Of a stretch of 64,000 bases of DNA, positions 32,631 to 43,400 are shown piece by piece. Each line of letters starts with the position of its first letter. Position 1 is the stretch's first letter. The notes under the pieces are model-generated. The model did not search any database, was not told the DNA's origin, and saw only the letters and a list, made by a program, of their open reading frames with translations. Origin of the DNA: Haematococcus lacustris (taxonomy: Eukaryota > Chlorophyta > Chlorophyceae > Chlamydomonadales > Haematococcaceae); the NCBI GenBank assembly GCA_030144725.1, contig JASKMD010000007.1:8357568-8421567 (forward strand), in the 5' to 3' direction. The position numbers and the translations under genes were made by a program.

Positions 32631-34139
32631 CTATGGGCTGTAGTACTCAATCAGTGGGCTGCAGTGGAGAGGGGTGGTGTAGCGTTCCTTGGTGATCTCC
32701 AGGTGTTGTCTCAGGACGTGGACGATTGGTGTGGGGGTTGTGTGTGTGGCATCAGCGGTTGCTTGACCATGCCTTGCCAAGAGGCTGGCAAGCTCTGCGG
32801 CAAAGCTAGTGTTGGGGTGTGTGGGGGCGTTCTTCTGGGTTTCATTGTACCTAGATAGCAGGTTTGCTGCTCGGGCGGGTGTGATGACTCCCACGCATTT
32901 ACCATCTGTGTTGTAGACAGCTACAACTTGTTGTGTGGTTGGTTGGGGTGGGGCTTGTGTCAGGGCTGTGGTTTGTTGACAGGGGTAGAAGTCTGCATGT
33001 CGAAGCCACACTTCGCATCTTCCAGTTGGGCATATATCGAGCTGCGGGTTGGTGGGGAGAACATCAAATCTAACTTTTGAGCGAAGCGGGTCGCCATGGC
33101 TGGACTGCCATTGTCCACGTGCAGTGTCACTCATGCTTTGTCGCACCAGATCATCGTCAATGTCGCCGTCCTTGCGCGTGCTTGTGAGTGCGTGTTGCCT
33201 GGCCTCTGTCTCTGTTTTGTACTCCTCCATGTGCTCGCAGAAGTCTGTATGGTGTTTAAGCATGGTCAATGCCTCCGCGCTGGGTTCCCAGTTAACCTCT
33301 ACTATCTCCTCGTCCGCAGCGGCTCTGCGTGCCTCCTTCTCGTGTGGAGCTAGCGGTGCGCACGAGGGGCATTCCCATTCTGTGTTGTCATCACAGCCAG
33401 GTCGTTCATTTGGCTTGACGCAGTTGCAGTCAAGAAGGCACTGCCAGTGGTACGTGCGTTGGCATGTGTCACAGACATACATGTCTGCAGCACCTTCATC
33501 ATTCTCCCTGCTGTTGGGTGACCAGCATAGCTCACAATCGCAATCGTCATCCCTGAGTTGGCTGCGTGGGTAGGGCTTTACGCTCTGCGGGTGGTAGCCA
33601 TTCTTGGCGTAGAGGGGGAGGGCCCATTTCTCAACTCTGGACGGGTGCCACGTTACCCAGTGTTGCTGTTGCATGGTGACAACAGTTTCCTCTTTAGCTT
33701 TCTGCTTTTGGTGCGTCCTTCTTGCAGCTTTAGGAGGCAAGTCCTGGCCAGGTGTGGTGTTAGTAATCTGCCAGCCAAAGACCTTCTTGATCTTCTCCCT
33801 GTGCCTGAACATCTGGTTTAGCATCAATTGGCTGTGGCTAGCTGTGCCCCTTGTGGCTTGGTCCTTCTTCCAAGTGTATAGCTGGGTCGGGTCCAGGTGT
33901 GGCAGAGGGATGTCAGTGGCGTCAGGTAGGGCTACTCTGCCCATGCTCTTATTGTCAGAGAATGGGTTTGGCGCTGGCCTCTTGTTGCTAGGTTTTGTAG
34001 GTCGGCTATGGTTGCAAAGGTGGGTTGTGTGTTTGTGGTGTGGGGTGGTGGGGCAGCTGTGGACTGTTTCTGAGGCTGGTTGAAGAGGTCGGTAATGCGG
34101 ATGACTTGGTTGGAGGCGATGGAGGCCTGCCAGTTCCAC
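32631..34139 (-). pseudogene. Dualen2 PHD finger segment
   Basis: 502-residue frame with a PHD-type Cys/His array (CDCELCWSPNS, YVCDTCQRTYHWQC, WECPSC) at about 33350-33545, aligned with the PHD of Dualen1 (CTCELCWEPKED). The segment sits between RT and RNase H. Frameshifts separate it from both neighbours. Confidence 0.82.
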
Positions 34140-35035
34140 CCCGGTAGTGCGTATGTGCTGTTGTCAGTCCACTGGCAGGCTGTGAGGCCTCCCATGCTCT
34201 GGTGCGTCTGCCTGTGTTTCAGGTCCAGGTCAAGGTTGGTGTCCCGGTGGTTCATGATGGCTTGCAGTTGGTCTGGGGTGGGTTCCTCGCCGAGCTGGAG
34301 CAGCAGGCGCAGGCGGTTTAGGGCTACAATGTGTTTGTGTGTTGCCCTCCTGCCTCTTTGTTTGGCGAGGACCTTCAACTCTCTGCCTGATACGATGTTG
34401 GTGCCTTTCATTTCTAAGAGCTGGTGGGGGCCAGAAAAGCCAAGTGCAATGAGGGGGCCCACTATGGCACGCATCACTCTAATGTGGTGTTTGTCTAGGG
34501 GTTGGGGCACTGATGCGGTGTGTATAGCTTGTAGCTGTGCCAACAGGGGGGGATCAATGGTGGTGCCTTTGAATGCCACCTGCAGGGAGCTGTTGTGAGC
34601 GCAGAGCAGCTGGCGAGTGCGCGAGCATTTCTGCAGCTCCTTCTGAGTCTGATGTCTGGATGGCTTTTGGGCTAGCAGCTGTGAGAGGTACGTGATCTGC
34701 ATGATAAGCATGGACCTGGTGACCTTGCCGTAGCGGCCCTCCGCTTGGAGTCCTTCCAATAGTGTCTTCACGCAGCGGCTGTTGTATTCCACTGCCAGTG
34801 AGGTGCATCCTAGGCCAAAGGTGTCTGTATCTTCACGTATCATGGCGCTAGGTGCGCTGACCCACAGACCAAACCTACGCTTAATCATTGTGGTGATCAT
34901 GCTGTCCCATGTTTCTAGGTCCGTGGGCGAGCATGGTGTCACTGGAAAAGCATAGGCTAAGCAGGTAGCCACCGCTGTCTTCACGATGTGGAGGGTCTGA
35001 CGAGGTGAGGCGTATGATGTGCATGTGGCATTCAA
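33932..35035 (-). pseudogene. Dualen2 post-RT (thumb/connection) segment
   Basis: Starts YASPRQTLHIVKTAVATCLA, matching FASARQAIHIVKTAIIPSLA of Dualen1, and continues through the helical region between RT and PHD. Overlaps both adjacent frames. Confidence 0.8.
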
Positions 35036-37306
35036 GTCTGCAGCGAAGGGTGTCGGTCATGCGTCTATGCTGGTGCTTCCAGTCCAAGGTCATGGTGATG
35101 TTAACACCTAGGTACAGGAAGGGCTGGGTGGGGGATAGGTACTGAGTGGCCTGCCCTTGCACCTCAATCTGGCCATGGAGCTGGGCTGCCACCTGGGCTG
35201 TAGGGTCATTTGTGCCATAGACTTTTGACTTGGCCTTTTGGTGTAATATGCCTGTTACTTTGGTTTTGCTGCCTGACACTTGCAGGCTGCCCCAAGTGGA
35301 GAACTCTGTGAGCTTATGCGCCTGGATCTTAAGGTCGGAGAGGCACGAGGTGAGAATGATGAGGTCGTCTGCAAAGGCTAGGCTGCTCAGTTTGTTTTGA
35401 TGTCGTAAAGTGTTGTCCCGCTGCTGGGTTGCATCGAGGCAGCCGTGCTCATACCCTCTGCCTCCAACGTGCAGCCATCGCAAGAGCGGCTCCATGTAGA
35501 TTAGGAATAGTAGAGGGGAGAGAGAGTCTCCTTGGATAGTGCCTCGTGTGATAGGAACAGGTTGGCCTTTTAGTTGTGGTGTGAGCTGTACTGTGCTGCT
35601 CGCTCCGGTGTAGAGATCTTTAACTGCCTCGATGGCGTCTGTGGGAAAGCCTAGGTCATACATGATCCAGAGTGTCTTATCCTGATCGGTGGTGTTAAAG
35701 GCGGAGGTGAAGTCTACAATGAGTGCGTAGATGTCTTGTTGGCTTATCTTGGCGTCTTCAAGGGCCATGACTAGGCTTTGCAGCTGGGTCATAGTGTCTT
35801 GGTGCCTGCGGAAGCCTGCCTGGCAGCTACTAAGGACGTTGTGTTGTTCGGCATACTCGTATAATGCCACTGTGATCATACGTGTCCATAGTTTGTAGAG
35901 GGTGTTGGCAAGGCCGATGGGTCTGTAGTTGGCTAGGTCAGTCTCGGACCCCTTGTTTTTGTAGATGAGCACAGTGTTGCTAGTCTTCCATCCGATGGGG
36001 GTGAGGCCTGTCGCCCATAGGACTGTGAACATGTCGTGTATGGCGGTCGTGATTTCGTCCGGTAGCATTTTCAATAGCTCGTTAGGTATATCGTCTGGTC
36101 CTGGTGCTTTGCCGTTGCTGAGCTGTTTTAGACAGGTGTGGAAGGTGGCGGTGTCCTGGATCGTGGAGTTAAGCCATGCCCTCTTTGCTCTGTTGCCTTC
36201 CAGGTCTGGCTCTTCTCGCTGGGTGGCGCCCGTCTTGAGTGTGAAGCGGTCAATGGCATTGGGCTGCTCCCAAGGTGCCTTTCTAGGGCAGTGTTCTGGT
36301 AGGTATGTCCCTGTTTTGCTGCCTGTGGCGGCCCAAGTTCGTGTAAAGTAGCGGTCAGCTACCTGCACAAGTTGTGTGGGGTCTGTTGCCAGCGCACCAG
36401 TTCTGTCATCGTGTAGGGCTGTGATGGTGTGGCGTTTGTTCGATGGTTGGAAGATGGCCTTGTTTGCTAGCCTTGGCTTGGTGTGAATGAGCCTCTGGGC
36501 AGCTGCTCGGTGTCTGTCAGCATGGATAGCTGATTGCTCTTTGTCGTAGGATTGTAGGTCTGTTTTTGTGTGCTTGTAGGCTAGTTTTAGGGCAGTGTGG
36601 GCAGGAGTGCCGTCTTTGTGATACATCCGTATGATGTCTTGTGCTGTCTGCTTGGCCGCTGTAGGTATTTTGCAGGAGGGGAGGGGAGGCACATGTGTTA
36701 GTGCGTCGGTGATGGTGCTCCCCTTATAGTCACACATGTGGTGCTGTGCATGCTTGACCCATAGGTGGGTGTGTCGCTTGTGGCTTCTAAGTTTGTTGCA
36801 GCCTCGCAGCCGGTAGTGTTGTCCTGTGGTATAATGGGTTTTGGTTTGGCAGTGTTCTATTGCCACCTTGAGGCATCTTTCCAGGAGATTGTGCATATGG
36901 GTGGCCAGCTCATTCACAACTATTGGTGCACTGATTCCATTGATGTGGGTTAGTTGGTGGATAGATTTGGCGCAGCTGTTGGTGATGGCTGCATAGTGTG
37001 CTTGTGCCACTGTTTTAGCAGGTCTCAGGGTCAATTGCAGTCTTGCTAGGAGTTGTGGAATGTCGTTTTTTGTGTCTTGGCAGGCTTGCTTGAACTTTTC
37101 CTGGTCTTCTTTGCTGACTGGAGTTGTGAGCGCTTTTTTGCAGGTCTGTCTTAGGGTCGGCATTGTGGGTATGGCAGGTATGTTGAGGCCAGTGGACGTG
37201 ATGTCTAGGGCCATAGTAAGGGGTAGGTGGTCGCTGAGCCCGCCTCCCCATTTGCTTGCGCAAGCTAGCAGCAGTGGTTTTGCGGGGCTGTTGCGTGTGA
37301 GGATTT
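34881..37306 (-). pseudogene. Dualen2 APE remnant and reverse transcriptase
   Basis: Open from the truncation point through the RT: GKAPGPDDIPNELLKMLP, YRPIGLANTLYKLWTRMITV, DFTSAFNTT, GTIQGDSLSPLLFLIYMEPL and the active site AFADDLII (FADD). The last about 25 codons are out of frame relative to Dualen1 and the frame changes to 33932-35035. Confidence 0.88.
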
Positions 37307-37316
37307 GTAGATACGC
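37307..37316 (-). repeat. Dualen target-site duplication shared by Dualen1 and Dualen2
   Basis: GCGTATCTAC on the minus strand. It is the 3' TSD of Dualen1 (5' copy at 48736-48745) and also the 5' TSD of Dualen2 (3' copy at 21329-21337). Confidence 0.88.
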
Positions 37317-37346
37317 AAGAAGAAGAAGAAGAAGAAGAAGACTACT

Positions 37347-37361
37347 CCGGCGTGGAGCCGG
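37347..37361 (-). other. Dualen1 3' UTR hairpin
   Basis: CCGGC and GCCGG pair across a 5-nt loop just before AGTAGTC and the (CTT)n tail. Dualen2 has a hairpin of different sequence at the same place (21357-21376). It may be the template feature recognised by the RT. Confidence 0.6.
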
Positions 37362-37438
37362 CGTGCATTAAGGAAGGAGCTTCCGCCTGGGGCGCGGCCT
37401 GCTCCCACCACCTACCCTGGGTGATGGAGAGACCCTTC

Positions 37439-40400
37439 CTAGCCCCAATCCCCTTTCCCTGCTCTGAGTCTGTAGCTTGTTTTGGCGATGCTATGTGAGC
37501 TTATCACTGCGTGCCGGGTGAGCTTGTTAAGTAGTTTGATGGTGTTAGTGTGTGTTACACCCAACTCTCTCATATGTTGCTTGGTGTGTGCTTCGTATGT
37601 AATGCCGCCTATGCCAAGTAGGATAGGTCGGATGGTAACGGTGTTGCCAGCTTCCCGGATGGCCGTGGCGAGTGCTGCGTGTTGTGTGCTGGCTTTTTCT
37701 AGTTGTTCGGTCCATCGAGAGTCGGCGCAATATTTAATCTCCAATATAGTGACGTGCTTGTTGGACTCGTCCTTATCCCTGTTTCTTTTGTTGCTTTTGG
37801 TGCTGACCATGATGATGTCAGGGCGGGTTGTCGTATTGTGTGCTGTTGGCAGGCCTATGGCTGCAAGGGTGTCGCTTAAGGTGGTGTTAGGGAGATCCAT
37901 GTCGTTTTGCTCGCCGCGTGCGTGGCTACCGATGTCAGTGTATGTAATGCACCCTCCTTGCGAGCCTTTACTGATCGCTTTAGTGATGAGGCGTCCCGCC
38001 CCGTTGTGCCGCTCTTGTACTAAAGCTGTAGTGCGGGTGCATCCCGAGAGAAGGTGAGTAGCACTATCGGCCTCGCCGCAGAGCGGGCACCGATCGTCCG
38101 CGGCCTTCCCCCAGCGCATCGCCAATTTCTGGTTGTAGAGCCCGCCAGTGCGGTAGAGCAGTGCTGTTCTTTGGGCAGCGGTCGGGATGCCCGGGTCGAG
38201 CATTACTCTTTCACATGACCCTTTGGCTGCGACCCTGGCGATGTCTTGGGACATCTGGTAGTAGATGCTATCTTGGTTTGCAAGTCCCAGTTTGTGTTTG
38301 GCGCGCATATGTGTGCGTACGCTGTGTCTGCAGTCCGGTAGCGGTATGGTGGTGCCAGTTTCGGTGGTTTCGCTCAGCCAGGTCTGTTGTTCGGTGTGCT
38401 CGTGCGGGGCCTGAGTGTGGGCCTGCTCCGGGTACATAGCCGCGTGTTTGGCCAGGGTGTCTGCCGCTTCATTTCCGATGATGCCGGAATGTGCCCGGAC
38501 TTTTCGTAGGTGTATAGTGTCGCGGCTGTTCATGATCAGGGTGGCGATGTCTGCCAAAATGTCCCTATGATGATGTGTGCGGAGCGACATTGGGTTGGCC
38601 AGTGCTCTCCGTATTTGGTATATGGAGCAGAGGCTGTCAGTGGCGATATGGGTTGCTCCCGATTTGATGGCCGCGTGGATAGCTGCGAGCTCTGCTCTGT
38701 TTATGGTGCTGTGGTCGGGTAGGGCAATGGTGAGCCGCTCGTCATTCTCCGGTGTGTACACTCCCGCTCCCACTTTCCGCGACGGGGCGCGATCCGTTCC
38801 TTGCATGCAGCTGCCATCTGTGTACGTGACAGTCCTCCAGTTGGGGATGACCATACTTGATGTTGTGCAGAACGGGGGTGCGATCTGGTTGGGTTGGCGC
38901 ATGTGCCCCGTGGCGGGGAGCTCGCGGTCTGCCGGGAGGTGCATGTGCTTGTAGTGCCCGCTGGGCGGTTGGGTGGGCTGGACGTGTTTCGAGGGTTGGT
39001 TGTGTTTAGGGTGCCGTTCGGGTCTGGGGTGTAGCGCCGTGGCTGTGTTGGCCAGCCAGCCCTGTGGATTCCCTTTTGTGACGAGTTGTTGCCCCGCCTT
39101 GTTCCAAACGATGTAGGTGAGCAGCGTGGCGTGTTTGCATGACTTGGTAGCTGCCTTTGATTTGTCAAGGGGGATGGTGGCCAGGTGCTGACAGTACTCC
39201 GGGTAGCTTTTGAGCATGGCTATGTGTTTAGGATATGAGATGCCTTTCTTTCCTGGGATGAGCAGGATAGTGGCCGTGGCCTCCTCCATTGTGGCAGAGT
39301 GTATTGCATGTTTGATGCATTTTAGGGCCAGGGCATCCTCAGCTGGGACGTTCCATGTAGAGAGCCCTGTGTGTCTCACGAGGAGGCAGTTGTGGTGTGC
39401 CCCATAGGCTGTGTCGTTGATGTCTGGGCTCCAGTAGGTAGTGGTCTCAGCCCTGACCGTGAGTGGATTGGCCCATCTCTGGACGGTGCTGGGAAAGTAC
39501 TGTGTGTTGTAGAGGGTGGTGATGGCCTTGTTTTGTGCTGCTAGGAGTGGTTGGGGGGTGCTTTGTGTATTGTTTCTACGTAGGAGAGCTGCTAGCTCCA
39601 TGGCTGGGTCCCGTGGGTGTGGTGTGTGCTGCAGCCATGTGGTAAGATTTTGGTAATTGGTCTTGTTGATCAGGCCCACTGTGCGCCCCGCCTCATCATG
39701 AGCTACTACGTGTTCAATGAGGCTGTGTTGGGGCAGGTTGGGTCCTTGGCTCCCTCCACACATAGCTTGGGTGGTGATGTGGGAGTGATTCTGGAGTGTG
39801 ATTTCACACCTTCCCGTCCCGACGATGTCTGTTTGCGGGTCAACCGGTGAGGTGTGGAATGTGGCTCTGGAGTGCAGGTCGGTGCAGCGGGGTATCCAGG
39901 TGTGGGGGTCGGGCAAACCCTGCCGGGTATGCTCTGGGAGGGCCGCGTCGAGTGGTCGGCGTCTCGCCTCTTGTCTCTTACTATTGTCCGCGTCGTACTC
40001 GTTCTTCTTATCGGTGTAGTCGATATGTGCTAGAATTAGCGGCTTAGGTTCAGTTGTGGGGTGCCAGTGGGCCTTTATTAGGTCCGTCTCCACTGACTTT
40101 CGCATGGCGGTTTTGAGGTCATCTTCGCCGTGTGCGCAGACTGGGCAGAGCCAGTGGTCGTCCCTCGCTTGCCCCGCTAGGCCTGTCTTGGCTAGGCAGG
40201 CCGGGTGGTAGGCTCTCATGCAGATGTTGCACATGGGGCTGTCCTCTTTGGGTTCCCAGCATAGTTCGCATGTGCAAACATGTTCTGCATCTGCTCTGCA
40301 GATGTCTTCTGTGTGGGCGGGCGTGTAGCCTTCCTTCTTGTACATTTGGAGAGCCCATTTCTCTATGATGGTGGGCCTCCAGTGGACGTTGTAATAGCTT

Positions 40401-43400
40401 TCTTGGTTGTTGCCGTTCCAGTGCCATCCGTCAATGGCAGTGATGGACTCTTGGTGGTCATACATGGCTCCTAGCATGATCCCTAGCTGCTCGTTTTTGT
40501 GTTGGCGTGCAGTAACGGCTTTCCATGTACTGAGATTGGCCAGGGTCATGATGGGTATGTGTGTCACTACGTCAGGGATGGTCTGGGTGTGTCGATCGTC
40601 AGCTTCTGTGTGTCTGTCTTCCGCTGGTCTCTTGCTGCCGATCCTGGGCTGCGGCGTGGGCTGTTTCGCAGTCGGTGGCTTGGGGACGTTGTTTGTGAGT
40701 TTGGATCTCGCGGTCGCCGTTATGGGGTTCGGTGAAGGCGGCTGTGTGTCCTTTGCGAGCGTCTTGGCTGTCATGTATGCTCGGATGTCCGTGTAGCGGG
40801 GCCCGGTGTGGGCGGTGGTGTGAGGAGTGAGCTCTGTGAGTCCTGCGGCCCAGGCTCGGATCCGCCGCTGGTCTGCTGGTAGGGTAAGCGTAGTGTCCCG
40901 TCTCCCCAGGATGGTCTTGGCTTCCGTCGCGGTTGGGCAGTGGTCCATGGTCGCCATGGCCGTAAGTCTATTTAGGGCGATGATGTGCTTTTGTTTCACC
41001 TTAGTGCCGAAGCGTTTCCTGAGGCTATCCCCTGACATGATGTGTATGTTATCCTGGCAGATGAGCTCCGAAGGGTGTGCCAGTCCTAGGCTCTTGAGGC
41101 ATGTAATGCATGCGCTGACTATGTCCCGTGGTAGCGGGCTAGCGCTCTGTGTTATGAGTTGCCCAAGTGCTTTAGTCTCCTTGGGGTAGAGGGGTGCCCC
41201 TTCGTGTGTGGCGAAGAGGTTTGCTGTGGTGGTGTGCAGGAGTTGTCTGGCCCGCAGGGTGTGTTGCAATAGGTTGGGAATTCGGTGTCCATGTTTAGCG
41301 GCCTGAGCGTATAGCCAGGTGATCTGTTTGTGGAGCATGCACCTCGATATGTGTGCGTATGTGTTGTCCGCGGACTGGAGACTGGAGACTAGGGCTGTGG
41401 TGTTCCTGGCATGGTACTCTTGGGCTGCTGAGCTGATGCCGAGGCCATGCTTGTCTATGTCGTCCCGGATGACGGCATTGGGTGTGCCCAGTGGGAGGTT
41501 GAGCTTGTGCTTGACGCATTGGTTGACTGCCCTGTCAAAGAGGTCTAGGTCCCCCGGGGTGCATGGTACCACGCAGAAGCTATAGGCCAGGCTGGGGATG
41601 ATCGCTGTTTTAACAATGTGGATGGCTTGCCTAGCGCTGGCGAAGGAGCGCCGCAGTCTGTCTAGTTTCTGCCTTAGCTGTGTTATCATGGCCGTGTGTT
41701 GTGGCTTCCAGTTGAGTGTCATGGTGAGCATGACTCCTAGGTAGGTAAAGGGTGCTGTCGGGCGGAGGAAGGTGACCGGTTTTCCTTGTAGGCGCAGGTC
41801 TTGCATTTGCTTGCGGGCTTCCTTCTCCGCGTCTGCTTGGGTGCTGCATCGGCCGGATTGATGCGCTTTGTGTAGCGCCGCTGTGGCGAGGGTTTTGCTG
41901 TGTGATATGATGAGGTGGCCCCAGTCTGAGTAGGCTGAGAGCTTGTCCGCCTGGACGCGTGTATTGCTAATTGAGTTACAGAGGATGGCGACATCGTCCG
42001 CATAATCGATGCTCCCTATCGTGTATCTGTTGTCACTGTCGTTTTCCACTGACTGGAATTTGTACCCCCGCGCTCCTACTTGGAGCCAGCGCAGTAGGGG
42101 TTCGATGTAGATGAGGAACAGGAAGGGTGAGAGTGAGTCGCCCTGGATGGTGCCCCGGGCTACGGGTACCGGGTCAGTCGGGCCGTACGGGGTTTTGAAG
42201 CGTGTTGTAGCGCCCGTGTATAGGTCCTTCACCGCGTCTGTGGCGTCGGTGGGGAAGCCAAGGTCGTGCATGATCCATAGCAGTTTGTCTTGACATGTGG
42301 TGTTAAATGCACTTGTGAAGTCGACCATGAGGGCATAGATGTCTGCTTTAGCAAGTTTAGCGTCTTCAAGGGCCATGACTAGCATTTGTAGCTGCTGAGT
42401 GGTGTCCCTGTGAGAGCGGAAGCCTGCTTGGCATTTGCTCAGCATCCCATTGGCCTCGGCGTACTCATAGAGTGTCTTGGTAATGAGGCTGGTCCATAGC
42501 TTGTAGATGGTGTTGGCCAGTCCTACAGGTCTGTAGGCGTTGAGGTCTGTTTCCTGGCCCTTGTCCTTGTAAAGTAGGCAGGTGTCACTGGTTTTCCACG
42601 TGGTTGGTGTGCAGCCTGTAGCCCACATGATGATGAACAGCTGGTGTATGGTGTCCCTCATCTCCCATGGCAACATCTTGATGATCTCATTCTCAATGCC
42701 GTCTGGTCCTGGGGCTTTGCCTCCTGCCAGCCTGCTGAGGCACTCCTGGAAGCTGGCTTTGTCCATGATGGCTGTGTGCATCCAGTGTATATTTTTGCAA
42801 GTGTGCATTGTGAAGGGGTCGTCCGCTTTGGCACGGGCCCAGGGATAGTTTCTTGTCTGTGTGTCTGTGTAGTGGCCGGTTTTGGGCGTTGGGGGTGATA
42901 GCTTCTGCCCGTAGGCGGAGGTGATAATCCGGTTAAGGTCGGCCGGGGCGGTATACACTCTTCTGGTGGCGGGGTCTGTGAGCGCTTGCAGGCCTTTGTG
43001 GCTCGTGCGGGATGGGCGTAGAATATATTTGTTGGCTTTCTTGGGCTGGGTGCTTATTAGTTGTTGCATTCGGACCCGGGCCTGTGCGATGGCGAGTGCG
43101 GAGTCGTCATCGTCCAGCTGGTGGATTTGGTCGCGGTAGGAATTTGTCAGTTTAGCTAGTGCGGCTTGCACGTGATTGTCGGTTGGGTCGTCATCTTGAC
43201 GTGCTAGCACCGCCTCCCTGATCGCTGTGTTGCTTGTGTCTGTGTCTGGGATGAGATCCTCGATCGTTGGGTGGGCACCATTCTGTTTGAATAGTAGCCT
43301 AGCCTGCCGGCTGAGATTTCTAGTGGTCTTGAGCTTCTTGCCTAGTGCCAATCTGATTCTGCACATGGTCCTGCGTTGGTAGTGTTGGCCCCCTCTAGTT

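Larger units (their letters stand above)
30863..37306 (-). mobile_element. Dualen2: 5'-truncated, frameshifted Dualen LINE (main part)
   Basis: Begins in the C-terminal part of the APE endonuclease (ILTRNSPAKP and LSDHLPLTMAL, matching ILTRDARPG and LSDHRPLIATL of Dualen1). It then runs through RT, PHD finger, RNase H and zinc knuckle. At 30863 it is cut by element X and resumes at 21879. 5' truncation is typical of target-primed reverse transcription that stops early. At least four frame disruptions make it inactive. The summed length is about 7.0 kb. Confidence 0.9.
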
